Assembly (NCBI GenBank): GCA_017591395.1
Contig: WEDG01000783.1
Coordinates: 124,001 to 188,000, forward strand
DNA length: 64,000 bases
Source: Schistocephalus solidus
Taxonomy: Eukaryota; Platyhelminthes; Cestoda; Diphyllobothriidea; Diphyllobothriidae
Direction of reading: 5' to 3'
Translations under genes and position numbers: made by a program
In this document: positions 50,240-61,790 of the stretch, in pieces
How the letters are laid out: the number at the start of each line of letters is the position of its first letter
How positions within the stretch are numbered: position 1 is the stretch's first letter
The notes under the pieces: model-generated
Seen by the model: the letters and a program-made list of their open reading frames with translations, nothing else
Told to the model about the DNA's origin: nothing
Database searches by the model: none

Positions 50240-53200
50240 AATCTGGTAATCAAACAAATCAGCCTTGATGGGAAAGAGCGATTTGACGCAGCAAAGAAAA
50301 ATGTCCCGAAACTGAGGCTGATACTGCTGGGAAGTAATTTTAAATTAATGATGCATGAAAATTTCGACGCAGAGACAATTTGTTAACACCTTAAGATGGG
50401 GAAGAGGAAAACACACACGAGCACACTTCCAAGACTAGGCAGATACTGCTATGACGAGCTGGGTGGTTTTGGCAAAATTGACGTGCCGCAGAGAAGGAAA
50501 ATGTCCTCCGGGACAAAGGCACTCTGACAGATATGTCGGAAACTTGTGGCGAACTGGTGTGAACGGCAGTATGCCTGTGCCTATATGTTCCTCTGCTTGT
50601 CAGAAGGGCTGTGTGCAGTGGAGGTGTGAAAGGAGGCCGAAAGTTTCTCAGTGGTAGTAGTAATTGGCCTGTGCTTCAGCAAGGGACGTAAGAGTAACGG
50701 GTTGAAGTGGGACGCGAGCAACTCAGGCCCGAGGTTTGCAATGACCAATAGCCATAATGTATATCAACGAATCACTTTTGAGCTTTCGCTAACTATGACC
50801 AGGACAATAACTGCAATAGCAAGTTTTCCGAAATTTCCTAGTTAAACTCCAAGTCAAAGTGGAATGCTACCTGATGTGCAGTATGTGCTAGTGTGCGGTT
50901 ATCGCACACACCCATCTCCGGTCCCCCCCTTAACTTTGTTACCAGAACGCGGGGGTGGGGGAAGATAGAGTTAACCGCTGCAAAAGTTGGCCACATCAAC
51001 GGCAATTTGACGCGGACGCTACGGCCATACATACTCAGTAAAACAGTGGTAAACCTCAGCGCCTGCGATGAACAAATCTCTGGTTTGCAGTTTGACCGGC
51101 AAATGTGTCTTTGAACAATGGTTTAGAAAGAATGTACAGTGGTAAGCTACGATCAAAACTGCACATAGAGTCCCAATCATATGTGTCCTGGGCATACTAT
51201 AACAGTCCTGATTCTAAAGGTTTAATATAGAAATTACCCACAGTTGGGTCCTTTTCAGGGTAATATATTAGATTGATAGTACCTTCTTTCTGTTCACCAA
51301 ACGTGTTTAATATCTTTGCACTAGAATTATCGGAAAGGTGAAGTTTCTTATAATATTTAATGAAACACTCAATCCACTCGGGCTCACACTCCCAGAATTC
51401 TAATGCGAGAATCCCCGAGGTCTTTCCTGCTTAACTATCGGCACACCTTGGCAACACCGCGAGTGTTCGCATCAGCCGAACCTGGCGGCCATTGTCCATG
51501 TGGTCTATGAAATTTCTCCCTTGGTTTGAACTGCAACGGACCGAGGATGATCTAGGCGGATATTTCTGCCTTTGAAATCACTCGGCGGACTCTGCAACCA
51601 GCAAGGGAGTGTCTGGCTGCATCTTCTGCACTTCCGTGATGATCCAGGTGGCGTCCACGATGCCCCTGTTTGACCCACCCCCCCCATCAAGGACGACAGT
51701 TTTTTCTCCTAAATATCACCTTGCGTTTTTTTCACTGTCTGTCCTTTTCAACTATGTTCCACCCAGTTGGCTCATATCAATTGGCCTTGTCAACAAACCG
51801 AGATACTATTTCTGGTACCACAACTCGCATATAAAAATAGGGAATTCAAACGTTACTCACCTACATCTCCCTCAAATATACTGATGCTGATGATACGCAA
51901 ATCAACCGGTAAACTCATAAGTTGAGAAGACTCAGCAATAGATGGGTAATGCCAATACAATTTTACATATCCAATCAGAAAATAAAAATTAGCCTTAATA
52001 GTTTAGTCAGCGTCTTGATTCCTCCCATTCAATTGCCTGCGCGTGGATATTGACCTGATGTCCTCAGCAGCGTAAGTAATTTAGCCAAATATTTGCTTTA
52101 AATCCTATTTTTTGAATAACACTCGAAAGAATATGAGGTTTGGCGTCAGCTTGTATAAAATCCTTACAATTTTATCTTTCCTACTTTCAAGTTTAAGGAC
52201 ATCACAACGCTGCTACCGCAGTTACCTAATTTAGGTTATTTCTTTATTTTTAATTTAGGAACAATATCAAGGCATGGAATAAAGATCAGTAATATGCTGT
52301 ATACTTTGGCCAAATGTTGCTGAAATGGAACATACTAATTTGTTTTTTTCCATTCATTGATTGCCTTATTTTAAAGAATCTATTGAGACTGAAATGTCAA
52401 ATGATGGAGCCACGACTACTTTTGCGCTTTAAATAGACGAGCTGGGATTTTTAATTTTCCGTGGTAACTTACTTATCTACTCTTATGTGTGTACATACAG
52501 TGGGTTACGAAATTCACGAAAAAGTTCTATGTATGTGGTAAATTGATGAACTACATTAGCAGTACACTCGCACACTAAGGAACGCTCTTCCCTTAAAGGA
52601 AAACCAAATCGCGTAAAGTATCATTAGGTTTTCGGAAATACAAATTGTCTCAAGAATAGCGAAAACGTCAAAAAAGCCACCCTTTTTAGTGTCCGCATAA
52701 TTCATTCTTAGCAAGAGAATCTACTTTTACGACACTGGCCAGGCTCTATATTGTACTCAAAGTCCTAAAGCTCAACTTTGCCCTTCTGTTAACTGTTGCA
52801 CTGAGATGCAACCTTACTTATAATCTGGGGAAGTGGATAGCACATAAAGTCAATTTTTTTCAAAAGGGCTGAGAGACCCTTCGCAGATAAGTCACTTATT
52901 TCATCGCTGACACCCGCGTTAAACTGCTTGACCGGGCTAAGACATGATATCGTTCGGCGTGATCTCATTCTTCACATCTAGGCTTAAAAATGCGGCATGT
53001 TATGTTCTATGCAGACCGCTTGGAGCGAGGTTAGTTAAAATGAGGGGGCTTAAAGAAATCTGGTAGCTCAGGAAAGTTTCTGCATTCCGACAAATAACGT
53101 TTTCGTCTTTGATGGCACGACCTGCAAGCAACTCGAAGGGACGCCGATGGGCCCTCCAAACTGCAACCTCATCATCGGATGCAATCTTTAAAAACTGGAA

Positions 53201-53820
53201 CATATCACAATCAACCATCGCAAGCCGGCACTTTAATGCCCCTACTTGACAATACTTCATTGTAAGTGAAGCTGACAGTTCATTTAGGCCTCAGTAACTG
53301 CTCCGCAATATATTCCCCTGCAGCCTTTCCACAAGGGAAGAATAAAATGTCAGCCATTTGACGTTTCCTGATGCTCCTGTCGGGCGCAGACTTAATGGAG
53401 CACATAGAACTAGGTGTATCACAGGGCACCTAGCATAACCAGGGTCCTCTGGAATCATGGCAACCACCCGATGGTGAGTAAATACAGTGGTGTCAGGGCA
53501 CGCTTTCAAAGGACCATTAACGCTGCAGCAAACCGGGAGGGTGGATACGGGCGCTTGAGCATCAACGGTACCAATTTACAGGGAACGGCTGTTAAACTGA
53601 CTTCATCTGCCTTTGTCTCTGGATGGATTGCCAAGAGACGAATGGGCAAGAACCAAGAACATTTTGGTGCCTTTTATGGTAAATAAGGAATTCATCGGAA
53701 GTAACATATTTCTTTGTACCAGAATCTTGTGCGCGTAGCCTATATAGCCTCATGTCACCGAAAGAAAATCACCTAGGGTGCGTAAAATGCAGTACCGCTA
53801 GTGTTGTTTTCATTATGCAG
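50240..53820. other. 5' flank of the TRPC gene
   Basis: The first 700 bp are GC-richer and could hold a 5' UTR exon and promoter, but no TATA or initiator element can be singled out. Partial similarity is seen between 50292-50315 and 50478-50504. Blocks at 51.4-51.7 kb (minus frame with TPPGSSRKCRRCSQTLPCWL) and 53.0-53.7 kb (minus frame with DDEVAVWRAHRRPFELLAGR) look like coding or repeat remnants and are unassigned. Confidence 0.4.
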
Positions 53821-53983
53821 GCTAATGTGGCCTTAATGGGATCCGAGCCAGGTGTGGTGGTACGCCCAGGGGCGGCTCCGGCCGTGCCAGCCACCTCCGC
53901 CCTCTCCCATCTGCGGTCTTCTTGACTCTTTCATGGCACCGGGCTCTGGTTGGAGACGAGGAGAGAGTGTGGTTATGATAAGC
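53821..53983 (+). mobile_element. second SINE-like family, 3' part (5'-truncated copy)
   Basis: A GC-rich block beginning gctaatgtggccttaatggg and containing gagccaggtgtggtggtacg, ggtcttcttgactctttcat and caccgggctctggttgg. It repeats at 54502-54684 with about 85% identity by eye. Confidence 0.7.
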
Positions 53984-54128
53984 GCCGCGGTTGGAAGGTC
54001 GCCAACAGGCAATTACACTCAGACCTCGCAGTTAGTCCAATCTGTGTTGTGTGGAGTGGCTGACTGGTGGTCTGAGAGTCAGGCTGCGATGGCTCCTTCG
54101 TAACGTGACCTCTGGCTATCTCACACAT
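53984..54128 (+). mobile_element. second SINE-like family, 5' part
   Basis: Begins gccgcggttggaaggtcgcc and contains gagtggctgactggtggtct, gagagtcaggctgcgatgg. It matches the 5' half of the copy at 54372. The sequence then diverges (54129-54370), a moderately GC-rich stretch containing gatgtcaccagcagctgtgc and gagagagtgaggtcaacaac that I cannot assign. Confidence 0.65.
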
Positions 54129-54371
54129 TTGAGATGTAAGCCGTTCAACCCCCTGTTTTGTGAAATCCTAGTGCTCGTGTTTGGGGGGCCAGGTCGTGTA
54201 CGTAGTACACGTAGACGATGTCACCAGCAGCTGTGCCAACTTCCGCATCAGACAACTGACCGGCACGGATGGTGGTTTGATTGTGGAGGTGGTTGAGAGA
54301 GTGAGGTCAACAACTCAGCGCATTTTCCTCACTATAAACAATCTGACGCGCTTAAAACTCTCATGATGCGC

Positions 54372-54684
54372 TAAAAGCCGTGGCTTGGAAGGTTACCAAC
54401 TATTGGGATAACTCGGACAGCACGGTCAGCCCAATGTGTGTTTTGTTTGGAGTGGCTGACTGGCGGACTGAGAGTCAGGCTGCAAAGGATCTTTCTTAAT
54501 GTGGCCTTTATGGCACTCCCACTCCGTGGGATCCGAGCCAGGTGTGGTGGTACGGCCAGGGCAGTCGCCGGCCGCGCCGGCCATCTGCGCCCTCTCTCAT
54601 CTCCGGTCTTCTTGACTCTGTCATGACACCGGGCTCAGGTGGGGGAGGAGGAGAGAGAGCGGTAGCTGCAGCGCAAGGCTACTA
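54372..54684 (+). mobile_element. second SINE-like family, near full-length copy
   Basis: About 313 bp. The 5' half (ctaaaagccgtggcttggaa ... gagtggctgactggcggact) is joined to the 3' half (gggatccgagccaggtgtgg ... ccgggctcaggtgggggag), ending in ggtagctgcagcgcaaggct. The minus-strand copy at 28922-29258 has the same order of both halves, which defines the unit. There is no open reading frame of a polymerase. Confidence 0.75.
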
Positions 54685-57600
54685 TTAACCAAAACTAATT
54701 CACGCGCAAGTCACTGTCCCTGCACCACTATTCCGTGGAGCATACGGTGAACATTTTTCGAAATGGACTGAACATAGGCAACTCTCCGTTCCAAGTTGTG
54801 ACCCACGCTCTGGAATAGGACCGAAAAAACCGATTTAGTGGGCAAACGGATAATGGCAGAACCGGAAGTAGGATTTGGCGAGAACTGCACGGGACTTGTG
54901 CAAATGACAGTAAATCCCTAAATCTTTTCAATGCACTCAAACTGCAGGACTACGCATTTTGGTATCAGGCCAAGGATGCACGCATTCCTTGCACGCTGAG
55001 ACTGCAGGGCTTTAGACAATGTGATTCCATCCCAGCTCCAACCACCATCAACAGCTACGCTATTGGCATTACTAGATTAAAAAACCACTGAGTTATTTTC
55101 ATACTTTCATGGTGTCAGACGACGGGCTCCTATGCATGTAAAAAAGCTGGAGCTAGGACTTTTTTCTTTCCGGCAACTTTATCCACCTCTCCGAAACAGA
55201 AGATTTGGCGATGGCGTTATAACTACGTTGTAGGAAATATTTTCACACACATTTTCTGATCCGAATTCTTAGGAAGAAAACGGTTATCAAGATGCTTAAT
55301 GCTATATTGTAGGAAGTGCACTAAATGTTATCTTCTAACTCAAATCCTGAAATTAAGCGTGGGCCAAGGCTTAACTCTTGGACTAAGCCTCAACTCAATC
55401 ATTATCCTAAACTTAAAAGCAAACCCTTATATCAGCCCTGCATCCAAGTTAGATCCTGGAATTAAGCGCAATTTCAACTGTTTTACAGTATTTGAATTTC
55501 GATGACCCACGAAAGGAAACTACTGCTGTTTTCTTAAAACAACGCTTTTATTTCCAGCTCGTCGCATTTTATTTAATGCTCAATGCAAGTCAAATTTTGA
55601 AATCACAATGAACATTCTTATTACCCTTACGAGGTTAACTTATCTACTCTATAAGAGGGTTACACTCGAATCTGCCAAGTACAATAAATAAGATAAAAAA
55701 CATGCTAGAATATAAGTTAACGTTCACTTTCGATCCGAATTACTGTCCTTTTAAGTAGGTGCATATTGTATTGAAAAACGTTTTACGCTAGCTGCTAGAC
55801 TAAATATTAAATTGTACAATATGCTGCGCACCCCCAAAATGAGCACATTAATTTTTCTATCATATTCTTCAGTTTTGGTTTTGACTGTGCATATCTGAAC
55901 ATAAGTGTGGGTTGTGAACTTCTTTCTATAAAGGCAATGACTGAAGCGGGAGGAAGAAGAGCCTCTTGTAGACATTTGCAGTTGAATGGAACAACAGGCA
56001 CCTAAAATTATGCAATGCAAAGTCAAAGATGTTTGTAAGATGCGCACCACGCAATTGATCCAAATTATTGCAGATGGTCGACCCAAATATTAATTTCATA
56101 TTTAAGGCCTACCCTAAAAGCAGTGCGTCCACACGTAAGCTTAGTTATTATCTCAATAGGATATGAAGATATTGGTATTTTAAATGGATACTTTTATTGA
56201 AAATTTTTTTATTTACAATTAAAGCTTCCATGCAGTCGTTCGTTAGTGTGTTCTGTAAGTTACTAATTCAGTGTTAAAATGAAAAAAGCATCCCTGTCTA
56301 CGGAGAGAATAAGAATTGCATTTGACAAAGTTATCTTTCTATATTTAGCTGTGGGTGGAAAATTGTGTGTGCCCTAGTTGTAGAGCGTACAAATAAAGAA
56401 TTCCTGTTGGCTAAAGGTGAGAATTGGGTTTGAAACAATTTGCTTACTAGGAAAGTATTCTGTACATCTTCCTTGTTAGGTGACATGCAGATCAAAGAAA
56501 CTGCTCACACAAATTTAGATGTTAGGGGAGGCATCTTATACCGAAGCTTTTTCTAGGTGAAACATTTTGTGAACTTTCATAAACTTTGGTTAGCAGATTA
56601 CAACAAGCCTATATTTGACATCATGAATATTTAATAACAATGCATCGAAGATATCAATATTCACATCTTCTTCAACCATATCAATTAAATTATGCTTTGT
56701 AGTAAAAAAAAACTTATTAAATCCCCGCGTGTTTTTCATTTTTTTGTCTAAAGTAGTAGAGATTCCGAGCGACTAAGGGATTGTTTCACCATATTTAGAG
56801 TACTTGAAATTTTGATTTATCTCTCGAATGTATACTTTTCAAATCAATGAATTTCTTATAATGTTTTTTTTCAAATGTCAACCAAAATATAAACTTAAAC
56901 TTTCTAAATATTTTTAATTAAAACGTTTCTGTTGCACTATTAAATGTTTAATGGGTGTTTTGCGACTCAATTTCCAGTGAACATTAATTTGCTGCATAAG
57001 CCCATTAGAGATGAAGTCAGAACGACCGTACAAATAGGAACTATATCAGGCAAATTAAGAGTAGCCTCGTCCTATAAATCAATGGTACCATCCCGGTTTT
57101 AAAAATTCCATGTCACTAACAATATTTTTATATTCTCTTTTGTTTCTAGCCCTTCATTGAAAACTAATATCATTGCAATATGTTTTTCGTTTTTCGACGT
57201 AAATTCGGTCACAATTATTAACGTCCTTTTAGTGTCGTCTGTATATATTTACGCCTTTTAAAAATTTTGAGAATAACTCAAAAGCGTTTTGTCAATTGCT
57301 GTTTTAAAACCGAAAACGTGATGCAGAAAGCGTAATGGTAACCCAGTACTAAGTTTACTGGTAAATCTCGTCCTTTTGTGAATGAGTGGGCGTTCTTTTA
57401 TTTACATCGATGATTGTGCAGGTAAAATCGATACCTAATAAAGCTGTCCAAATTGAAAAACCATTTAAACAGCTATTGTCAAAAATCCACTGTTTCATCC
57501 TCTTCTCTACTGTCCAGGAAACTATTCTTTAAATATTCAGGAACTCTGCATAAATGAGAATCAGAAGGCAAAATGTCCGATTACTATGATAATCAAGGTA

Positions 57601-60001
57601 ATGCTTCAAAAGAAACCTTAATCTATTTATGTTCTTACATGAGCCGGAGTGATGAGGTATGGGGGTTAATCCTTGAGACTGATGTCTAAATTGCCTTGGT
57701 TTATTTTTCAATTTGAACTATTACATTCCAGAGGGTTTCTCGGTAAATCGCACCCAATTGTACGTAGCAAATAAGGCTTCAAAGGCTCATGCCTATTTCA
57801 CTCAATAAATTGAAAAGAATTCTGCTGCTTCTTGATTGCAGGCTGTATTGTTGAAACAAATTTGTGTTGATAAATTTATCCTGGGATTGTGTTAAGTTGG
57901 GAGAACTTATTCGGTTGATTATTCGGTTAATTTTCTACTGCGTTGTTTTCGTGATCTTAAAAATAACTAGCAAATTCAATGTTTTAAGCGCTCGCTCAAA
58001 ATTTATTGGATAGAAATAAACTTTTCGGACATATTCTAGCCTTTGTTTTATCGTTACTATCTTAAGTTATGCAGAGATTGCAAAGGGATTAATATCCTTA
58101 GAGTCAACCATTTTTCAATTACGGTTTTTGAAAATTAACTATTATAGTATAACTTTAATACGAGTAGTGCCCTTATATTCTTATAACTGCTACAGCTGTG
58201 ATCATACCAATCTCGTCTCACTCATGGATGGCATTAATTTTAGTCCTCCGTGAGTGACGTTCTGAGATAGCCCATAGAGAAACCTCTATCCAATCTCTTC
58301 TCTTATAAGGTATATCAAATACTGTAGTTCCGAAACCATATGGTGGGTATTCGTGTCGGATCAAAAAGAGCCATATCGAAATCACGGAACGGATGACAAG
58401 GAACATCTTTCTTTAGTGATCTTAAATCATTCGCACGTGTCGATGAATCCGATAGATACTGCTTCAATGGAAGTAAGTTTGACATAATTAATTCATAGAA
58501 TCGTTTTCAGACAATGTTATTCAAAGATCCGCACTGTTCTTTCGTTTTAAACAAATATAAAAGAAGACTAAATGAAGCGGTGCTCTGTGGTAATGCGGAT
58601 ATGTTAACTTATAAACAATTACTTTTAAGGATCGCGAATTAACTGCAACCCACATAATTTCGTTTGATGATATAGTTCTCAAAATTTCTATCTGACATAA
58701 AATACGTCAGGTTATTTGAAACTCTTAACTTATTCAAGTTGAATGTCAGTCATTTTTGGGAACCTTTTCGAGATTATAAGTGTTAATCAGAAGCAATTGA
58801 GCTTCCCACCATTGATGGACAAACTGAATAATTTAACTTCTTCAAACTTCCGTAAAAGTTCACTCTGTAGATCAGCAAAACGTGTTTTTAGCATGAAGCT
58901 GTCGTCAGCTTAATCGGGGTCAGTCCGCCACCATCCGAATACGAAATTGACATAGTCGACACTACTCAGTGTTCTTCCACGGATCCAAATAATGTCGTTT
59001 TAAACAGAAATGCAGACAAATTAGAGACTTCTTCAGTGCCAATTTGAAAATCAAATGGTTGACACAGGCTGTTCTAGAACTCGAAACGCGCTCGTGCTAT
59101 ACCGGGCCTTTAAAATAGAGATGAATATCAGTGGCATACTATCCTGCTTCACTATTCGTCGCAAGGATGAGCAAAGAAGGGAAACTGAACAGAACAGGGA
59201 ACAGAGCAGGTGACCACTGATCGCTGTTTGAGCAAGCACCTCGCTGTATGCACTTGGTTTTTTCATTGCTTCCATCTCAGCTGAGCTGAAGCTCAGTCTT
59301 GAGGCCTGAAACTGCAATGGCCAGAATCTCTAAATAAATTTTGATAAGTTCTTATAGCCATAGTAATTGTACACAGCTGGCAAAAAACCTGATACAAAAA
59401 CATGGCCGGACACCAGACATCAGGAAAACTAGCATCAGTGGTCTTAAGAATCTAGCTTGGTAGACTGTCCATACACAACGTTTTGACTTCAGCGTTGATC
59501 GTTTCTCCTTTAAGAGCTTTGATGTTGAGTGCCTTCAGTTTTCGAATTTGAGTTTTGTGGGAACTGGGAATTCAGGCAAAACTCAGTGGCAGTGGAGAGG
59601 CAGGGAGTGATACACTGGTCATTGAAATTGATAAAGGGCTCAATTTGCTTATGTCAGCTCTCTATCTTAATGAATTACTCAGCAATATAAATGCCATTCA
59701 TTTCGCAATCCACTCTACTTGACTGTATATGGATGACGGAAAAAACTTAACGTCAAACAATCTGCTTTCAGCTCTCATAGAAAGCAGATATACGGTTCTT
59801 GTGCTGAGTCTTTCATAGTGGCACGACTGTCCGAGATTGCGAATGCTCTAATATGTTTTTCGAAATGAGGACTGCAACAATGAACACCTTCCATTGTCCT
59901 CTCCTTTGAATCAAAATGTAATGCTTGCTGGATTTCTTTCTGGTGCATGGTTTTTATAATTTCGCAGTATCAAAGTCTTGCATGAGATATGCTAGGGGTC
60001 G
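54685..60001. other. AT-rich stretch right of the SINE cluster
   Basis: No gene is recognised apart from the weak candidate at 58.2-58.4 kb. The 58.9-59.3 kb part has higher GC and several broken frames, possibly a decayed retroelement. Confidence 0.45.
58218..58406 (-). CDS. possible small coding exon or ORF (unassigned)
   Basis: A 62-codon open frame runs from ATG at 58406 to a TGA at the low-coordinate end. It opens with a hydrophobic run (MFLVIRSVISIWLFLI) followed by a polar stretch (RHEYPPYGFGTTVFDI, YKRRDWIEVSLWAIS). The bases before the ATG (actaaagaaag) could be a poor splice acceptor. The mix of residues looks more like protein than the surrounding AT-rich frames. I recognise no family and see no neighbouring exon, so chance is a real alternative. 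Confidence 0.18.
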   Translation of the reverse strand: MFLVIRSVISIWLFLIRHEYPPYGFGTTVFDIPYKRRDWIEVSLWAISERHSRRTKINAIHE

Positions 60002-60397
60002 TTAGGATGCGACGATTTGGGAATTTATAAACGAGAACATGGCTTGAAGTATAAATGACTCCAGTTCCTGCAAAACGTCTCCATCTTCTGTAATTATTCC
60101 TTCAAGGGCAACTTCGCCCGATAATAACGAAGAAAGGTTGATTAAGCTTAAGACCAGATTAGAAATTTGTTTTCGGGCGATGCTGGAAGCAGATTCCTGT
60201 GGCAACTAAATTGGTTCCGGCCAATGAAACTCAGTATCTTCTCGCAGTTGTTTAGGCATTAAACCCTGTGTTTGTTTAACCGGGCATAAAGCCATGTCCG
60301 GTTGTTCAAGGCTCCAAAAAAGACCGTTCAACAACCCCGAACGACGTCTACCGTGTGCCTCACTGCGCGAAGTGCCATTTACCAAAATCTCGTCCAT
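60002..60397 (-). pseudogene. two collinear open frames separated by one TAG; broken gene or two unresolved exons
   Basis: Reading the minus strand from ATG at 60397, one frame stays open for 63 codons (starts MDEILVNGTSRSEAHGRRRS), meets a single TAG at 60206-60208, then stays open in the same frame for 67 more codons to 60002. The second part (residues like ISNLVLSLINLSSLLSGEVA and LEGIITEDGDVLQELESFI) looks like alternating helix. The TAG sits in an acceptor-like context (atttag, then ttgccacag), so the second half could be an exon beginning after one of these AGs rather than a nonsense mutation. I recognise no domain. It may be a small gene, a pseudogene or coding remnant of a repeat. Confidence 0.25.
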
Positions 60398-60810
60398 TAG
60401 TCATCTGTTTCCGATGGTACTATCGTGTCAGGACAACTAGAGGTGGACTCAGGAGTAGTAAGTGACAAAGCTAAATAGCCTTTCTACGTGCGCACACACA
60501 ACGTGCTCACATAAAATGTACCAGACTTTGCTAAAAAGCTGACAACTTGAACAATTCGTGCGTTGGAATGCCATAAATAATTTTCTATCGAGCCTGCCTT
60601 ATAGTTCTCCGGTCAGTAACCTCTCATGCATAGTGGATTCACAACAAAAGCCGATTTATCCCGTCAGCCTGGCACTCTTCTAAGCCACATTTGTTGCGTA
60701 TTGTGATATATTCCAGCGCATCAAAATTACTATGCTTAAGAATACGCTGATATGTGATGGAAACGGGCTCCCTCAGTGTCAACCCCGCTCTGGCCTCCCT
60801 TTTTCCTGCC

Positions 60811-60884
60811 CTGATCCACTCACCGATCACTCACTGATCCACTCACTGATCCACTCACTGATCCACTCACTGATCCACTCACTG
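60811..60884. repeat. 12-bp tandem repeat (actgatccactc), about five units
   Basis: The array runs from ctgatccactcaccgatcac through four near-perfect actgatccactc units to actggg. The 12-bp period keeps every frame open across it (a four-residue peptide repeat either way), so an apparent open frame here is not evidence of a gene. Confidence 0.95.
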
Positions 60885-61559
60885 GGATTATTTGCAGTGG
60901 ATGGCGCAGCGTTAGGCCCACACCTAAATGTGACACCATATCCTTATGTACGGCAGGAGTTGTAGGCTCATCTGGACTCCATACTGTTTGACCAACATGT
61001 TTTCTGGACCAATCCGGCTCCCTTGTTAGTATATTACATCTGCAGTGGAGCCCATTTTGGAGCCAGAAACTCCAAATACAAGTCACGGCGAAGGAACTTT
61101 GCAGCCGGTTCCTGCAACTTTTGTTTACGCTGGTCGGTAGTTGATGTTATCGGTCTCAAAGAAACGACTGCGATGTTAGCAAGTTCTCTTTTGTAGTTAG
61201 CTAATTACTGGCTGCCTCCAAAAATAATGTGCATGAACCATTGTGATACAGAGCTAGCTGAAAGTTGACCACACTATCTTGGTTTCCGGGAAGCTCGAAT
61301 CGGTTATTCTGGCTTCAAACAGGCGATCGGTTGGACCTCATACAGGCGGAAAGGCGCTGATGAACATTGATTCGATTAAGTGCTTATGACCTCCGTAATT
61401 GGGATATCTGCATTGTGTACGCGAGCATGTTTGTGTTTCTGACCCCCGCTGGTAGTCTGCGTGATGAGTGGGTGCATGAAAACTAAATAAGGCCAAACCA
61501 GTATCATGGCAATCTACCCGCATTCTTTGTCTTCCCTCCCCGTTGCTATTATAACTTCA

Positions 61560-61790
61560 CCGAAGTTGGCTTAGTAGTTAGTTGAGAAGAGGTAGACACA
61601 ATCGCTGGGTCAATAACTTTATTCGCTTGACGTTTCAGAAAGCAATTTAAACCCCTCTTCTGAGACAATAGCAGATTTGCGGAATTCGTGCACAGAAAGT
61701 TGCAGTATTTGTTTGCCTGTTGTTGACCTGTGCCGCGCATATGGTGCCAATTTGCTTCGGGTAGGCAATATATCTGTGCGTCCATTCCCG
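61560..61790 (-). mobile_element. possible Penelope-like terminal region
   Basis: On the minus strand the block reads tcagaagaggggtttaaatt, then gctttctgaaacgtcaagcg, then aataaagttattgacc. This resembles the part of Penelope-like elements around the coding end and terminal repeat, where a 'gaagaagg...gaaacgtca' motif precedes a short A/T-rich stretch. No coding motifs of RT or GIY-YIG survive here. This is assigned on pattern memory only. Confidence 0.35.

Noticed and set aside
60732..61086. Open frames across 60.8 kb on both strands with repeated SLIH or SGSV peptides
   Set aside because: Produced by the 12-bp tandem repeat, which keeps all frames open.
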